Notes: generated by a model not told the origin, from the letters alone. A stretch of 64,000 nucleotides of DNA from Arthrobacter mangrovi (GCF_026011795.1 NZ_BRVS01000001.1:372001-436000); one strand, 5' to 3'. Shown: positions 16,882 through 26,947, counted from the first letter of the stretch. Translations and numbers: made by a program.

Positions 16882-18155
16882 CACGCACCTGCCTCGGCCG
16901 TGGCGGCCGCGGCAACACGATCATCGACCAGCGCCCCGAACACCAGCTCGCGCGCCACCGCCGTCAGCGCCTCCACGCCCGCCACCATGTCCTCGTCCGT
17001 GCTGAACTCCCGCTCGCAGTGGCTGACCCCGTCCACCGACGGAATGAACATCATCACCGACGGCACAATCCGGTTCATGGCCACTGAGTCGTGCCCGGCC
17101 ATGGTCTGCATCCGCCGCACGCCCAGCCCCAGCTCCGCCGCGACCTTCTCGGTCAGCTCCACGCCGGACTCCGGGTAGTACTGGTTGGCGCGGATGTCGA
17201 AGTCCTTCACGTTGATCCGGATGTCGTGCTCCTCGGCCAGCGCCGCGATGTCCCGCAGCAGCGAATCCCGGGCGGCCTCCACAATCGACTGCGAGTTCGA
17301 CCGCAGGTCAGCCACCAGGTGCACCCGCCGCGGCACCACGATCGGCGAGTTCGGCTCCAGCGTCAGCTGCCCCACCGAGGACACCAGCGCCTCCTCCTCG
17401 AAGTCGCCGGTCACGTCGTGCACCATCAGCACGATCTTCGACGCCGCCACCAGCGCATCGTGCCGGTCAGCCATCGCCGTCGCCCCCGTGTGGGACTGCT
17501 CGCCGAGCACCTCGATGTCCAGCTTCTGCGTGTACCAGCTCGAATCCACTGCACCCAGGGCCAGCCCCTCGCGCTCCAGGATGCGGCCCTGCTCAATGTG
17601 GATCTCCGCGTAGCTCACCGGCTCCGGCCCGGCGTCGGAGCCCAGGTACCCGATCCCCGCGAGCGCCTCCCGCACGGACACGCCCTGCAGGTCCTTCACC
17701 TCCAGCATCTTCTCCCGGTCCATGATCCCGGCGAACACCGAGCTGCCCATGATGGACGGCGCGAACCGCCCGCCCTCCTCGTTGAACCAGTTGACCACCG
17801 CCAGGTTGAACGGCGGCAGCTCCCCGCCGGCCCGCACCTCATCCTCAAGACGCGCCGCCGCGTGCAGCCCGGCGAGCACGCCGTACGCCCCGTCGAACCG
17901 CCCGCCCAGCGGCTGGCTGTCCAGGTGCGAGCCGACCACCACGTACTTCGCGCCGGGCCGGAACTCGAGCAGCGCGAACATGTTGCCGATCGCGTCCACC
18001 CGGACCTCCCAGCCGCGCTCGTCGGCGAACCCGGCGAACCAGTCGCGGGTCCGGCGGTCCTCCTCGGTGGCCGCCTGCCGGTCCACGCCGTTGTTGGGCG
18101 TGGCGCCGATCGTGGCGACGTGGTGGAAATCCTTCAGGAAGGCGTCAGCGGACAT
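16881..18155 (-). CDS. M20-family Zn-dependent amidohydrolase (N-carbamoyl amino acid/allantoate hydrolase type)
   Basis: A 424-residue dimetal hydrolase of the hydantoinase/carbamoylase branch. Metal ligands fall in VGSHLDS, RFDGAYG, FNEEGGRF, EIHIEQG and MAGHDS. The family includes AllC and N-carbamoyl-L-amino-acid hydrolases, which act on ureido groups. AGGAG about nine bases ahead of the ATG sets the start. It overlaps the amidase start and follows an MHS transporter gene from which it is separated by a hairpin at 18236-18266. Confidence 0.85.
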   Translation of the reverse strand: MSADAFLKDFHHVATIGATPNNGVDRQAATEEDRRTRDWFAGFADERGWEVRVDAIGNMFALLEFRPGAKYVVVGSHLDSQPLGGRFDGAYGVLAGLHAAARLEDEVRAGGELPPFNLAVVNWFNEEGGRFAPSIMGSSVFAGIMDREKMLEVKDLQGVSVREALAGIGYLGSDAGPEPVSYAEIHIEQGRILEREGLALGAVDSSWYTQKLDIEVLGEQSHTGATAMADRHDALVAASKIVLMVHDVTGDFEEEALVSSVGQLTLEPNSPIVVPRRVHLVADLRSNSQSIVEAARDSLLRDIAALAEEHDIRINVKDFDIRANQYYPESGVELTEKVAAELGLGVRRMQTMAGHDSVAMNRIVPSVMMFIPSVDGVSHCEREFSTDEDMVAGVEALTAVARELVFGALVDDRVAAAATAEAGA

Positions 18156-18235
18156 GGCGGAGTACTCCTGGTTCTCAACGTGGTGCGGGGCCGGCAGCGG
18201 CGGCCGGCGAAAGTAGCAAGAAAGGTACGGAAAGT

Positions 18236-18266
18236 ACGACGGCGGAAGGCAGGCTCCCGCCGTCGT
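18236..18266 (-). terminator. Hairpin terminator after the MHS transporter
   Basis: ACGACGGCGG (18236-18245) pairs perfectly with 18257-18266, just beyond the transporter stop read on the minus strand, and a T-containing run (ACTTTCC) follows. The same arm sequence and tail recur in terminators at 51837-51897 and 58572-58612. The M20-amidase pair downstream therefore probably has its own promoter or relies on read-through. Confidence 0.65.
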
Positions 18267-18272
18267 CCTCCT

Positions 18273-19613
18273 TTAGCCCAAACGGCCGCGGGTCTCCGGC
18301 ACCTTGGTCAGCGTCAGCAGCAGGAACACGATCACCGCCGCCCCGCAGAGCCAGTAGGCCGGCGAGTACGAGACGCCGGTGGCGTTGACCAGCGCCGTGC
18401 CGATGAACGGGGCGGTGCCGCCGAAGAGCGCGTAGCCCACGTTGTAGCTGACCGCGGCCGAGGTGAAGCGGGTCTTGGTGCTGAAGATCTCGACGAAGAA
18501 GGTGTAGCAGCCGCCGCCGTAGATGCACAGCGGCAGCACGAAGAGCAGCTGTCCCAGGATCGCCAGGCCCAGCGAGCCGCTGGTCACCAGCATGAAGCAC
18601 GGGAACGCCAGCAGCGCGATCGCAGCCGAGCCGGCAATCAGCATCGGCTTGCGGCCCACCTTGTCGCCGATGATCCCGCCGATCGGCAGCAGCAGCGCGT
18701 AGGTCAGCATCGCCACCGCGTTGGCCAGCAGGGACGCCTCGCGGCTGAGGTTGCCGGTGGTCTGCACGTAGCCCACGAAGTAGCCGGTCAGGAAGTAGAA
18801 GCCCATCGCGGTCATGCCCATCACGAAGATGACCTGCAGCATCCGCACCTTGTTCTCGCGGAACGCGTCGCGGATCGGGCTGTACTCCTTCTGGTCGGCC
18901 TTCGCCGCCACCTGCTTGAACGCCTCGGACTCCTCCGTCTTGGAGCGGATCCACACGCCGAACAGGGACAGCGGCAGCGCCAGCAGGAACGGAATCCGCC
19001 AGCCCCAGGCGAAGAACGCCTCGTCCGACATGCTCTGGCTGAGGATCAGGATCATCGCGCCCGCCACCACGGACGGCAGCGCGGTGGCCGCCAGCGTGAT
19101 GTTGAGCCAGAAGCCGCGGCGGTGCACCGGCGCATGTTCGAACACGAACGCGGGAGCGCCCACCGATTCGCCGCCGGCCGAGAAGCCCTGCAGCAGCCGG
19201 CACAGCACCAGCAGCGCCGGAGCCAGCGCACCGATCGCCGCATACGGCGGCAGCAGGCCGATCGCCGCCGTCGCCCCGCCGATCGTCACCAGCGTGATGT
19301 AGAGGACCTTGCGCCGGCCGAGCTTGTCGCCCAGCTGCCCGAAGAACAGGCCGCCGATCGGCCGCGCGATGAACGCGACGCCGAACGTCGCGAACGTGGC
19401 CAGCAGCCCGACCAACGCATTCTCGCTCGGGAAGAACAGCTGCGAGAGCGTCACGGCGGACAGGCCGTAGAGCGCGAAATCGTAGAACTCGATGAACTGG
19501 CCAACACTGCCGCCGGCGAGCACGCGCTTCTGCATGCCGGAGGTCTTGTTGGACTGTGCGAACGCCGTGGCGCTGGCGGCTCCCTGCCGCATCTGGGTCT
19601 CGTTGGTCGTCAT
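18273..19613 (-). CDS. MFS transporter, metabolite:H+ symporter (MHS) family
   Basis: A 446-residue 12-helix permease. MHS features include the N-terminal GGSVGQFIEFYDFALYG segment and GGLFFGQLGDKLGRRKVLY between helices 2 and 3. The family (ShiA, ProP, CitA) imports organic acids, amino acids or betaines with protons. Its neighbours suggest that it brings in the amide substrate of the M20/amidase pair. The ATG at 19613 is preferred over the TTG at 19622. A CRP-like site lies 252 bases upstream. Confidence 0.88.
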   Translation of the reverse strand: MTTNETQMRQGAASATAFAQSNKTSGMQKRVLAGGSVGQFIEFYDFALYGLSAVTLSQLFFPSENALVGLLATFATFGVAFIARPIGGLFFGQLGDKLGRRKVLYITLVTIGGATAAIGLLPPYAAIGALAPALLVLCRLLQGFSAGGESVGAPAFVFEHAPVHRRGFWLNITLAATALPSVVAGAMILILSQSMSDEAFFAWGWRIPFLLALPLSLFGVWIRSKTEESEAFKQVAAKADQKEYSPIRDAFRENKVRMLQVIFVMGMTAMGFYFLTGYFVGYVQTTGNLSREASLLANAVAMLTYALLLPIGGIIGDKVGRKPMLIAGSAAIALLAFPCFMLVTSGSLGLAILGQLLFVLPLCIYGGGCYTFFVEIFSTKTRFTSAAVSYNVGYALFGGTAPFIGTALVNATGVSYSPAYWLCGAAVIVFLLLTLTKVPETRGRLG

Positions 19614-19864
19614 GACTGCCAACCTACGGAGGCGGAATTGCGGTTCAGTTGCCCGGCGTTACGGCGGTGTAAAGCGTTCGGGCGGGAAAGGTTTCGGGCC
19701 GGACCCGGTTCAATGGGGCCTCCGGTAATCGAACGGAAACATGGCAGGTTCTGTCGCAATGCAGTTCCTCCTGGTTGCGTTGGCCGAACCGCGGCTCCTG
19801 CCCCGTATCTTCACGGGAACACCATCACCACCGGCCCGGCCCTTCGGGAATGCACCCCAGTCTC

Positions 19865-19880
19865 TGTGACCGCGCTCACA
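19865..19880. promoter_or_regulatory. CRP/GlxR-type binding site
   Basis: TGTGA-CCGCGC-TCACA matches the TGTGA-N6-TCACA consensus in all ten fixed positions. Actinobacterial CRP-family regulators (GlxR/Crp) bind this motif. It lies in the 354-base spacer 19614-19967 between the LysR-type gene and the MHS transporter gene. That spacer has no gene and presumably also holds the LysR target. Confidence 0.6.
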
Positions 19881-19967
19881 GCTGTCCAATTGATAATTTC
19901 TCCAGTCGCCATCGATTCCTTCTATTCGAAGAACGACGGCGGCACCACCCTTAGGTGGTCATCTCCC

Positions 19968-20891
19968 CTACCGGTCCGCGCCGTAGAGCTTCTTGCAGAT
20001 CGCCTCGAAGGCCAGGGCCCGCCTGGTCGGGCGCAGCCCCTCCGGGCGGGCAATGACGACCTCGATCCCCGGCAGCTCGTCCACCAGCCGCAGCGGCACC
20101 ACCTTCCCGCCGGAGTACGTCAGGTTGTGGTGCAGCCGCTGGTTCAGCACCGAGTAGCCGTGCCCGCGGGCCACAAAGGACCGCACGGTCTCATAACCCG
20201 TCACCCGGTGCCGGATGTTCGGAGTGATGCCGGCGATCTGGAACAGCTGCAGGTAGTACTCCCGGGTGTGCGGCAGATCGAGCAGGATCATCGGCTCTTC
20301 CTGAAGGTCCCGCAGCGCCACTTCTCCCTCAGGATCCGCCGCCAGCGGATGCCCCTCGTGCACCAGCACGTGCGGCGGCACCCGCTCCACGAGCTGCGTG
20401 CTCACTCCATCCAGCAGCCCGAGCGTGTACATCAGCGAGACCTCGCAGCGTCCCTCGAGCAAGGAACGGCGCAGGAACTCCTGGTCGCCCTCGAGGAAGG
20501 ACACCCGCACATCCGGGTACTGCTGCTCGAACGCCTGCAGGATCACCGGCGCCCGGAACGGAGCCAGCGGCGCGAACAGCCCCACCGTCAGCTCGCCCGT
20601 CAGGTTCTCCGACATCCCCCGCGCCGACTCGTACAGCGAATCAGCATGCTCCAGGAACGCCGGTAGCTCCTTTGCGAACTCCCGCCCCGCCGGGCTCAGC
20701 TTCAACCCCCGCTGAGGCAGCCGGATGAACAGCTGCACCTCCAGCTCCTGCTCCAGCTGCGAAATCGCATTCGACAGCGCCGACTGCGTAATCCGCAGCC
20801 GCTGCGCCGCCGCCGTCATGTTCTCCGTCTCCGCCACCACCGCGAAGTACCGCAGCTGAATCAGAGTAAAAGGCCTCGCCATGGTTGTCAT
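19968..20891 (-). CDS. LysR-family transcriptional regulator
   Basis: A 307-residue LysR protein with the N-terminal winged helix (FAVVAETENMTAAAQRLRITQSALSNAISQLEQELEVQLF, about 13-52) and a periplasmic-binding-like effector domain. It is on the same strand as, and upstream of, the MHS transporter, M20 hydrolase and amidase genes, which it probably regulates. The ATG at 20891 and an ATG at 20882 are both possible, and neither has a strong ribosome site. It is the last GC-rich host-type gene before the AT-richer island. Confidence 0.87.
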   Translation of the reverse strand: MTTMARPFTLIQLRYFAVVAETENMTAAAQRLRITQSALSNAISQLEQELEVQLFIRLPQRGLKLSPAGREFAKELPAFLEHADSLYESARGMSENLTGELTVGLFAPLAPFRAPVILQAFEQQYPDVRVSFLEGDQEFLRRSLLEGRCEVSLMYTLGLLDGVSTQLVERVPPHVLVHEGHPLAADPEGEVALRDLQEEPMILLDLPHTREYYLQLFQIAGITPNIRHRVTGYETVRSFVARGHGYSVLNQRLHHNLTYSGGKVVPLRLVDELPGIEVVIARPEGLRPTRRALAFEAICKKLYGADR

Positions 20892-20996
20892 TTTGACAGG
20901 ATTGACAGGCAACTAGAGGAGATATCGGATTGGGATGTCGTGGCCATACCTGTCAGGGCCAGACGCTAAAGTGAGACGACGACAGCAACACCGCCC

Positions 20997-22142
20997 ATGA
21001 CTACAGGGCGTGTGCCCACCGGAGGTCCTGTAACAAAAATGAGCGGCTTATCTCGCGCCCCATACGAACGCGATATCTCAGCGTCTTCCATAACCATGCT
21101 CGATCTGTTCGCCGGTGCTGGCGGACTGACGAACGGCTTTTATGCCGCCGATGACCGCTTCGTGACCAAGCGAGCCGTTGAGTTTGATGCTGCGGCTGCT
21201 GCGTCTTTTGCCGCGACATACGGACAGAAAGTATACGCAGGCCCAATTCAGGACTGGCTTCATGAAGAGCAAACGCCCCAGGTCGACATCGTCATTGGTG
21301 GCCCACCATGCCAGGGGTTTTCCCTCCTTGGGAAACGCGATGAGAATGATGAACGCAATCAGCTTTGGCAGCAATACGCGCAGACGCTAGCCAAAGCCCA
21401 ACCCAAGTACTTTGTCGTCGAAAACGTTGCGACATTCGTTAAGTCCAAGCAGCTTCTCGACTTTCACGAGGCCACCTCACCTACTGGCCTGCTAGCGGAT
21501 TACGCCTTTGAGTGGCAGATCCTTAATGCTGCTGATTTCGGCGCGCCTCAAGCTCGTAAGCGGGCTATTCTCATCGGCCATCGGAGAGACATGGAGAAAC
21601 CCGTCTTTCCGACGCCGACTCACGTTGGTAGACACCGGACAGTCCGTGACGCGCTTGAAGGTATAGATTTCCTGCCTGACGGCCGAGAACTCGGGCCTGC
21701 CCGAATCCAGACTGCCACTCGTCCTATGCCTGGCCCCTTTAGGACGATAGACCTTCATCTAGACCGGGATTACAGAGCCATTTCCCTAAAGCGATTCGCC
21801 GCGATCCCTCCCGGAGGGAACCGGATGGACCTGCCGGATGACCTCAAAGCCACATGCTGGTTGGGTCACTTGTCAGGTTCTGGCGATGTAATGGGACGAC
21901 TTCACTGGGACAAACCTTCTGTAACTATACGGACGGAGTTCTTTAAGCCAGAGAAGGGGCGCTATTTGCACCCAGAGGCAGACAGGGCCATTACCCACCT
22001 AGAGGCAGCTCGTTTGCAAGGTTTCCATGATGAACACCGTTGGGTTGGATCAAAAACCGCGATCGCAAAGCAAATAGGAAACGCTGTACCACGTTGGCTG
22101 GGTCAAGCTATTGCCAGTAGTTTGCTCCCTTATGTGAAATAA
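20997..22142 (+). CDS. DNA (cytosine-5) methyltransferase, DISARM DrmMII-like
   Basis: A 381-residue C5-cytosine methyltransferase. Motif I is LDLFAGAGGLTNGF (about 35-48), the catalytic PCQGFS loop has Cys105, motif VI is ENV (142-144), motif VIII is QARKRAILIG, and the C-terminal motif X is KQIGNAVP. A target-recognition region lies between about 240 and 330. Such enzymes mark host DNA, and DISARM class 2 uses one as its modification component. ATG at 20997 lacks a clear ribosome site. ATG at 21039 has GGAGG about 13 bases upstream and would remove 14 residues. A 113-bp gap separates it from the helicase genes, so it may be transcribed separately. Confidence 0.88.
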   Translation: MTTGRVPTGGPVTKMSGLSRAPYERDISASSITMLDLFAGAGGLTNGFYAADDRFVTKRAVEFDAAAAASFAATYGQKVYAGPIQDWLHEEQTPQVDIVIGGPPCQGFSLLGKRDENDERNQLWQQYAQTLAKAQPKYFVVENVATFVKSKQLLDFHEATSPTGLLADYAFEWQILNAADFGAPQARKRAILIGHRRDMEKPVFPTPTHVGRHRTVRDALEGIDFLPDGRELGPARIQTATRPMPGPFRTIDLHLDRDYRAISLKRFAAIPPGGNRMDLPDDLKATCWLGHLSGSGDVMGRLHWDKPSVTIRTEFFKPEKGRYLHPEADRAITHLEAARLQGFHDEHRWVGSKTAIAKQIGNAVPRWLGQAIASSLLPYVK

Positions 22143-22255
22143 TCCTTTAAGCTGTTGGGGTAGGCGTACCCCGCCCCACATGTGAATCTTGTCAGTGACG
22201 ACGAGTAGATATGTAGGGACAGCAGACGCTGAAGTCGTAAAGGTTGGGGGCAACC

Positions 22256-25200
22256 ATGCTAGAGCAATGGGCCGGAATTGACGGAACGATAGCAAAGTTT
22301 ATTCGTACAGACGCACAATCCGCTCTTGAGGCGTATCGCGTGCGGCCGGATCTGGTGCGCGAACACAGCAACATAGAGCAATCCATCTCGCAAAGCGGAT
22401 ACGGCCGGAAGCAGCTCAATGAACTAATCCAGAATGCGGCAGACGCGATGCGTGGCCACGGCGGACGTATCGCAGTCGTACTCACAAACGACGCCTTGTA
22501 TTGCGCCAACGAAGGAGCGCCGTTCACTAGCAGCGGCTATCAGACACTAATGCTGTCCCACTCCTCGGACAAGCGCGATGACCAAATCGGACGATTCGGC
22601 TTGGGCTTCAAATCCGTGCTGCAGGTTTCGGACACGCCGCAGATCTTCAGTCGCTCCGGCTCGGTTTCCTGGAGCAGGCAACGGAGCCAGCAGTTGCTGG
22701 AATCCGTCTTACCAGGGTTGGTCAACTATCCCGTCCTGCGTCTCGCCGAACCGATTGACGCTAGCGCCGAGGCGGAGAATGACAACGAGCTTGCCTCCCT
22801 CATGTCATGGGCTACGACGGTAGTCCGACTTCCCCTGCGTGGCAACGCGTCGTGGCTACATGACGAACTTGCATCGTTCCCACATCATTTCCTGCTTTTC
22901 TCCCCTGACATTCATGAACTGCGGTTTGAGGACCGTGTAAAGCAAATATCAACTGCCTGGACGTCGGAACGGACCGGCCAGCGAATCACTCTCTCCAGCG
23001 AGGGAGCAACCGAGGAATGGCTACTGCTTGAGCACGTGCACACGGTCTCGGAGACCGCGGCCGCAGATGCGGGTAGCATCTTTGCACGCCGTGAAGTCCC
23101 GGTAAGCTGGGCTGTGCCGCTGGATATCAAGTCCAGGCGCCAACTTGGCACCTTCTGGAATTACTTCCCGACCCAGCACAGGACTTCGCTCCGCGGCATT
23201 ATCAATGCGGCCTTCAAAATGAACGAAGACCGGGTCAGCATGTTGGAAACTCTCTACAACAGGGAAATACTGACTCAGGCCGTTCCTCGGATGGTCGCTG
23301 GCGCCATGCCGTTTCTGAGTACAGGTAACGACCCAGCAGCCCATTTCGATGTTCTTCCGTCGCGCGACCGAGAAACGCGAAGCTGGGCAGATGGCGTTAT
23401 TTACGATCCAATAATGACTGTATTGGCTTCCGTTCCATTCCTACCGGACCGATCCGGAACGCTTCAGACTATTACCAGCATGCGTATCCAGCCGGAGCTG
23501 ACCGAAGCCATGGCAATCGAGGCTATGTGGGAAGCGGCCGTTGGAGCAGATCGACCTTGGGTTCACAAGAGCGCTTTTGCCACTAAGGAGCGCAACGGTC
23601 TCCTCAATCGTCTATTGTTCAAAGCCAACAAGAAGCGCGCCTCAGTCACCGAATGGATTGAGGAAGTTGTGCAGGAAGGCAGCCTGCAATCCTACGAAAA
23701 CGCATTGCAAATCGCTGCCGAGATCGATCGCCGCCAACCTGACCACATTGCTGAGATGCGCCGAAGCCGCATCGTCTTGATGGCCGACGGAAGAATTGAA
23801 GCACCGATCGCAGGTCGGCTCGACTTGCCCACGGACAGCGACGAAGCCGGCGAGACCCTTGTCGCCTACGAGCTCCTGCACTACGGTCAATGCGCTGTGT
23901 ACCTCCGAGCACTCGGGCTCGAGGTCCTCGACGGCATAGGCAAGATCAACAAACTTGCCCGGGCAGTCGCTGACGACTACTCGGATCCGGAGATGGCGCA
24001 ATCGCTTTGGCGCGTTGCGCGCACCTTTAATGCGCCAGACGTGATCGAAGCACTGGGGAAATACACAGAGGCTTCGAAAATCCTCGTCAGGAGGCAAAGC
24101 GGATCGTGGAAGCCGCTGGGCACCGCCTGGCTGTCCGGACCGTACCTCAGCCATGAGCGTCCTGAGGATGCCCCGCTCGTCATAGATCCCCAGTTCCATG
24201 CACGAGATCTGGACCTTTTCCAGCGTCTCGGAATTCGCAAGACCCTGCCTGAACACACCTCGAACAAAGGCGATGCCTACGAATCTTGGAAAAATGCGGA
24301 AGCTCAGCGGCTTTCCAAAGAGTCGGAACAGAGTCCCGAACCCGTCGCGGCTGCTTCCATCAATTTCAATGTTGTACCGCACACCGAGCGGCTCCAGGAG
24401 CTCAGCATAGCCTCGGCTCAATCCCGGGAAACGATCACACGTGAGTTGTTGCGACGCACGCAGTATCGGGCTGTTGCCAAGTTTTCGTCGGCGTACAAGC
24501 GGGACGTCCCCCTCGAAGGTCCGGACCTTTGGTGGGTGAGGAACTTCGGTGTTTTCAATACGCCCTTGGGTTGGGTTGAAACCAAGTACTGCAGCGGAGA
24601 TCCCGATGGGTTCCCGTCGGCCTTCCTGCCCTACCCCGGGGCGGAGGAAGCTGCAGCCCTAGCATTGCCGGATTCCGTTGACGCGATCCAGTGGCAGTAT
24701 GTCGTTCCACTCGCAGAAAAGACGTTGTGCCTCGACGACGTCCACGTCCTGTATGGGCTCATGGCCAAGCATGGAGCGAGGGCACCCAAGGAGCTCCTCG
24801 TAGCCTATGGCCGAGGTCAGACGACGCGCTATCGCTCAGAAGACGTTAACGTTGCCGAGGATGCCAGCAGCCATGAATATCTGTCTGCCAGCGGTCGCCA
24901 CGCATCAATCTACACCAGGCACAGCGAACTGAACGCAGCACTGGCCGAACACTGGGGCCTCACTCCGGTGTCCGTAGAGTTGCAAACCGAACTGCGAACA
25001 GTCGAAAGTAAGGATTCGGATCGTCAACCGGCGAACGAGCTCTTTCCGTTCATTGACCGTGCAAGCAAGGTCAAGCGGTCGACACTCTGTATCCCTTGCA
25101 CCTCGATCGAACGCGTTCGACGTAACAATGTCGATGACCAGAAGGTCGTTGAAAGCCTCCAAATCGTTCGGGATAAGGACAGTGGTTACGTCTACTATGA

Positions 25201-26947
25201 CGAGTCCCTGACCCGTAAAAAACTACTGCAAGGGCTTCTGGACGCCTTCGACGAAACACGCTCCTTACAGGCGATCGAAGACAAGCGTAAGTCGCTGATT
25301 GCCGACGCCAAGCAAAAAGCGCTCGTCGATAAAATCCGTGACGCAGACGGCCCGGCGCAGAAACTAATGGCGCTAGTCGGTCGGGAAGCCCTCGAAAGTT
25401 TGATCCCGCAGCCAGTGCAAGCGATGCTTCAGATGCGCCAGCTCACTCTGACTGATCAGTTGATCTTCGATGTGGTCAGCAACCTCTACGGCACAAACCT
25501 GATGCAGCGGCTCGAACCAGCGCTCAATGAGACCGGCATCGGCAACGTGGAGATCTTCCAGGGAAAGACGAGTGATGCCCGCGCTTTCCTGCGCGAACTC
25601 GGATTCTCGCCGGAGCTGATCAACGAGCCATCGGTCCGCAAGCCTCAACGCGAGGAGATCGTCGGGCCGGTGAGGCTTAAGGAACTTCACGATTACCAAA
25701 AATCGACTTCCCAGAAACTCAAAGCCCTTCTGTCGGGAACTACGGAGCATCACCGCGGTGTTGTCCAGCTGCCCACAGGGGCCGGCAAGACACGGGTCGC
25801 GGCGCAAAGCGTCATCGAACATCTGTCTGTGCAGGCAAAGCCGCAGCTTGTTGTATGGATTGCCCACTCTGAGGAGCTATGCGAACAGGCCATCGAATCA
25901 TGGTCGAACGTATGGCAGGCTGTTGGGCCGGAAGGCGAGCGGATGGCCGTCAGCCGTTTATGGGGTGGAAACTCAGCTCAACAAGAGAACACCCGCCTTC
26001 ACCTCGTCGTCGCCACCATTCAAACGTTGTCGCGGATTGCTGACGATGCCGACCGTGGCGAACCTCGCGGTCTTAAATACTCGTGGCTAAGCAACCCGGA
26101 TATCGTGATTATCGACGAAGCCCACGGAGCCATCGCCACGAGCTACACGGGTGTATTGAAGTGGATGAAGCGTTCGGCCCGCAATTCTGCCGGTCCTCTG
26201 ATCGGCCTGTCGGCCACCCCCTATCGGGGCACCAATGAGATTGAAACCGAGAGGCTGGTCAACCGCTTTGAAGCCAACCTCATCGAACCAAATGAGTTCT
26301 CCGCTGAGGATGCCCATGAGTATCTTCAAGGAATCGACGTGCTGGCCAGGGTACGGCACGAAGTGCTTGAAGGCATTAAGCTGACGCAGCGCAACACGGC
26401 CTCGGAGCGGAATCTGCCGGAAGACGATGCTCGCAACGCAATGCTCGATCAGCGGGTTGACCTGGATCTCGTTGCAGCGAGTGCAGAGCGGAACGAAAGA
26501 ATTCTGGCGCATCTAAGCGATAACCAGGATTCGATCGCGCACGCTCTCGTATTCGCTGCATCTGTAGACCACGCGGAAGCTCTGGCAGCAGTACTCAGCG
26601 CGACAGGCATTCCCGCTGCCTCGATCTCCGGCAGGACCGGTTCCGCGCATCGGCGCAGCCTGATCGAGCGTTTCCGCAAGGGCGAGCTCAAGGTCCTGAC
26701 CAACTTCGACGTCCTCAGCCAGGGCTTTGACGCCCCCAAGGTAGACGCCGTTTACCTGTGCCGGCCGACGTTCTCTCCCAATAAGTACATTCAAATGGTT
26801 GGACGAGGCCTTCGCGGACCGGCCAACGGCGGCAGCGAGGAAGTGTTAGTCGTAAACATTCAGGACAACCTGGACCAATTCGGCACCGCATTGGCCTACA
26901 CCGAATTCGATTACCTGTGGAACCGTACGGAGTCCTATGCAGTCTGA
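22256..26947 (+). CDS. GHKL (sacsin/Hsp90-like) ATPase fused to SF2 helicase
   Basis: A 1,563-residue protein. The N-terminus is a Bergerat-fold ATPase: N-box NELIQNAADA (about 54-63), CANEGAPF and GRFGLGFKS (about 112-120), as in sacsin-type proteins. A middle region of roughly 1,000 residues has no motif I recognise. The C-terminal 420 residues form an SF2 helicase: Walker A QLPTGAGKT (about 1170), IIDEAHGA (about 1285), GLSATPYRG (about 1317), and motifs V and VI in NFDVLSQGFDAP and QMVGRGLRG (about 1513). It overlaps the next gene by 11 bases. It occupies the place of DrmE or DrmD in known DISARM operons but does not resemble DrmE in architecture as I know it. The ATG at 22256 follows AGGTTGGGGG. 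Confidence 0.85.
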   Translation: MLEQWAGIDGTIAKFIRTDAQSALEAYRVRPDLVREHSNIEQSISQSGYGRKQLNELIQNAADAMRGHGGRIAVVLTNDALYCANEGAPFTSSGYQTLMLSHSSDKRDDQIGRFGLGFKSVLQVSDTPQIFSRSGSVSWSRQRSQQLLESVLPGLVNYPVLRLAEPIDASAEAENDNELASLMSWATTVVRLPLRGNASWLHDELASFPHHFLLFSPDIHELRFEDRVKQISTAWTSERTGQRITLSSEGATEEWLLLEHVHTVSETAAADAGSIFARREVPVSWAVPLDIKSRRQLGTFWNYFPTQHRTSLRGIINAAFKMNEDRVSMLETLYNREILTQAVPRMVAGAMPFLSTGNDPAAHFDVLPSRDRETRSWADGVIYDPIMTVLASVPFLPDRSGTLQTITSMRIQPELTEAMAIEAMWEAAVGADRPWVHKSAFATKERNGLLNRLLFKANKKRASVTEWIEEVVQEGSLQSYENALQIAAEIDRRQPDHIAEMRRSRIVLMADGRIEAPIAGRLDLPTDSDEAGETLVAYELLHYGQCAVYLRALGLEVLDGIGKINKLARAVADDYSDPEMAQSLWRVARTFNAPDVIEALGKYTEASKILVRRQSGSWKPLGTAWLSGPYLSHERPEDAPLVIDPQFHARDLDLFQRLGIRKTLPEHTSNKGDAYESWKNAEAQRLSKESEQSPEPVAAASINFNVVPHTERLQELSIASAQSRETITRELLRRTQYRAVAKFSSAYKRDVPLEGPDLWWVRNFGVFNTPLGWVETKYCSGDPDGFPSAFLPYPGAEEAAALALPDSVDAIQWQYVVPLAEKTLCLDDVHVLYGLMAKHGARAPKELLVAYGRGQTTRYRSEDVNVAEDASSHEYLSASGRHASIYTRHSELNAALAEHWGLTPVSVELQTELRTVESKDSDRQPANELFPFIDRASKVKRSTLCIPCTSIERVRRNNVDDQKVVESLQIVRDKDSGYVYYDESLTRKKLLQGLLDAFDETRSLQAIEDKRKSLIADAKQKALVDKIRDADGPAQKLMALVGREALESLIPQPVQAMLQMRQLTLTDQLIFDVVSNLYGTNLMQRLEPALNETGIGNVEIFQGKTSDARAFLRELGFSPELINEPSVRKPQREEIVGPVRLKELHDYQKSTSQKLKALLSGTTEHHRGVVQLPTGAGKTRVAAQSVIEHLSVQAKPQLVVWIAHSEELCEQAIESWSNVWQAVGPEGERMAVSRLWGGNSAQQENTRLHLVVATIQTLSRIADDADRGEPRGLKYSWLSNPDIVIIDEAHGAIATSYTGVLKWMKRSARNSAGPLIGLSATPYRGTNEIETERLVNRFEANLIEPNEFSAEDAHEYLQGIDVLARVRHEVLEGIKLTQRNTASERNLPEDDARNAMLDQRVDLDLVAASAERNERILAHLSDNQDSIAHALVFAASVDHAEALAAVLSATGIPAASISGRTGSAHRRSLIERFRKGELKVLTNFDVLSQGFDAPKVDAVYLCRPTFSPNKYIQMVGRGLRGPANGGSEEVLVVNIQDNLDQFGTALAYTEFDYLWNRTESYAV

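Noticed and set aside
17091-20666. A 1,191-codon open frame on the plus strand across the M20, MHS and LysR genes
   Set aside because: It is antisense to three well-supported genes. Its product is Arg/His/Pro/Gln-rich low-complexity sequence, as expected from the mirrored frame of GC-rich codons.
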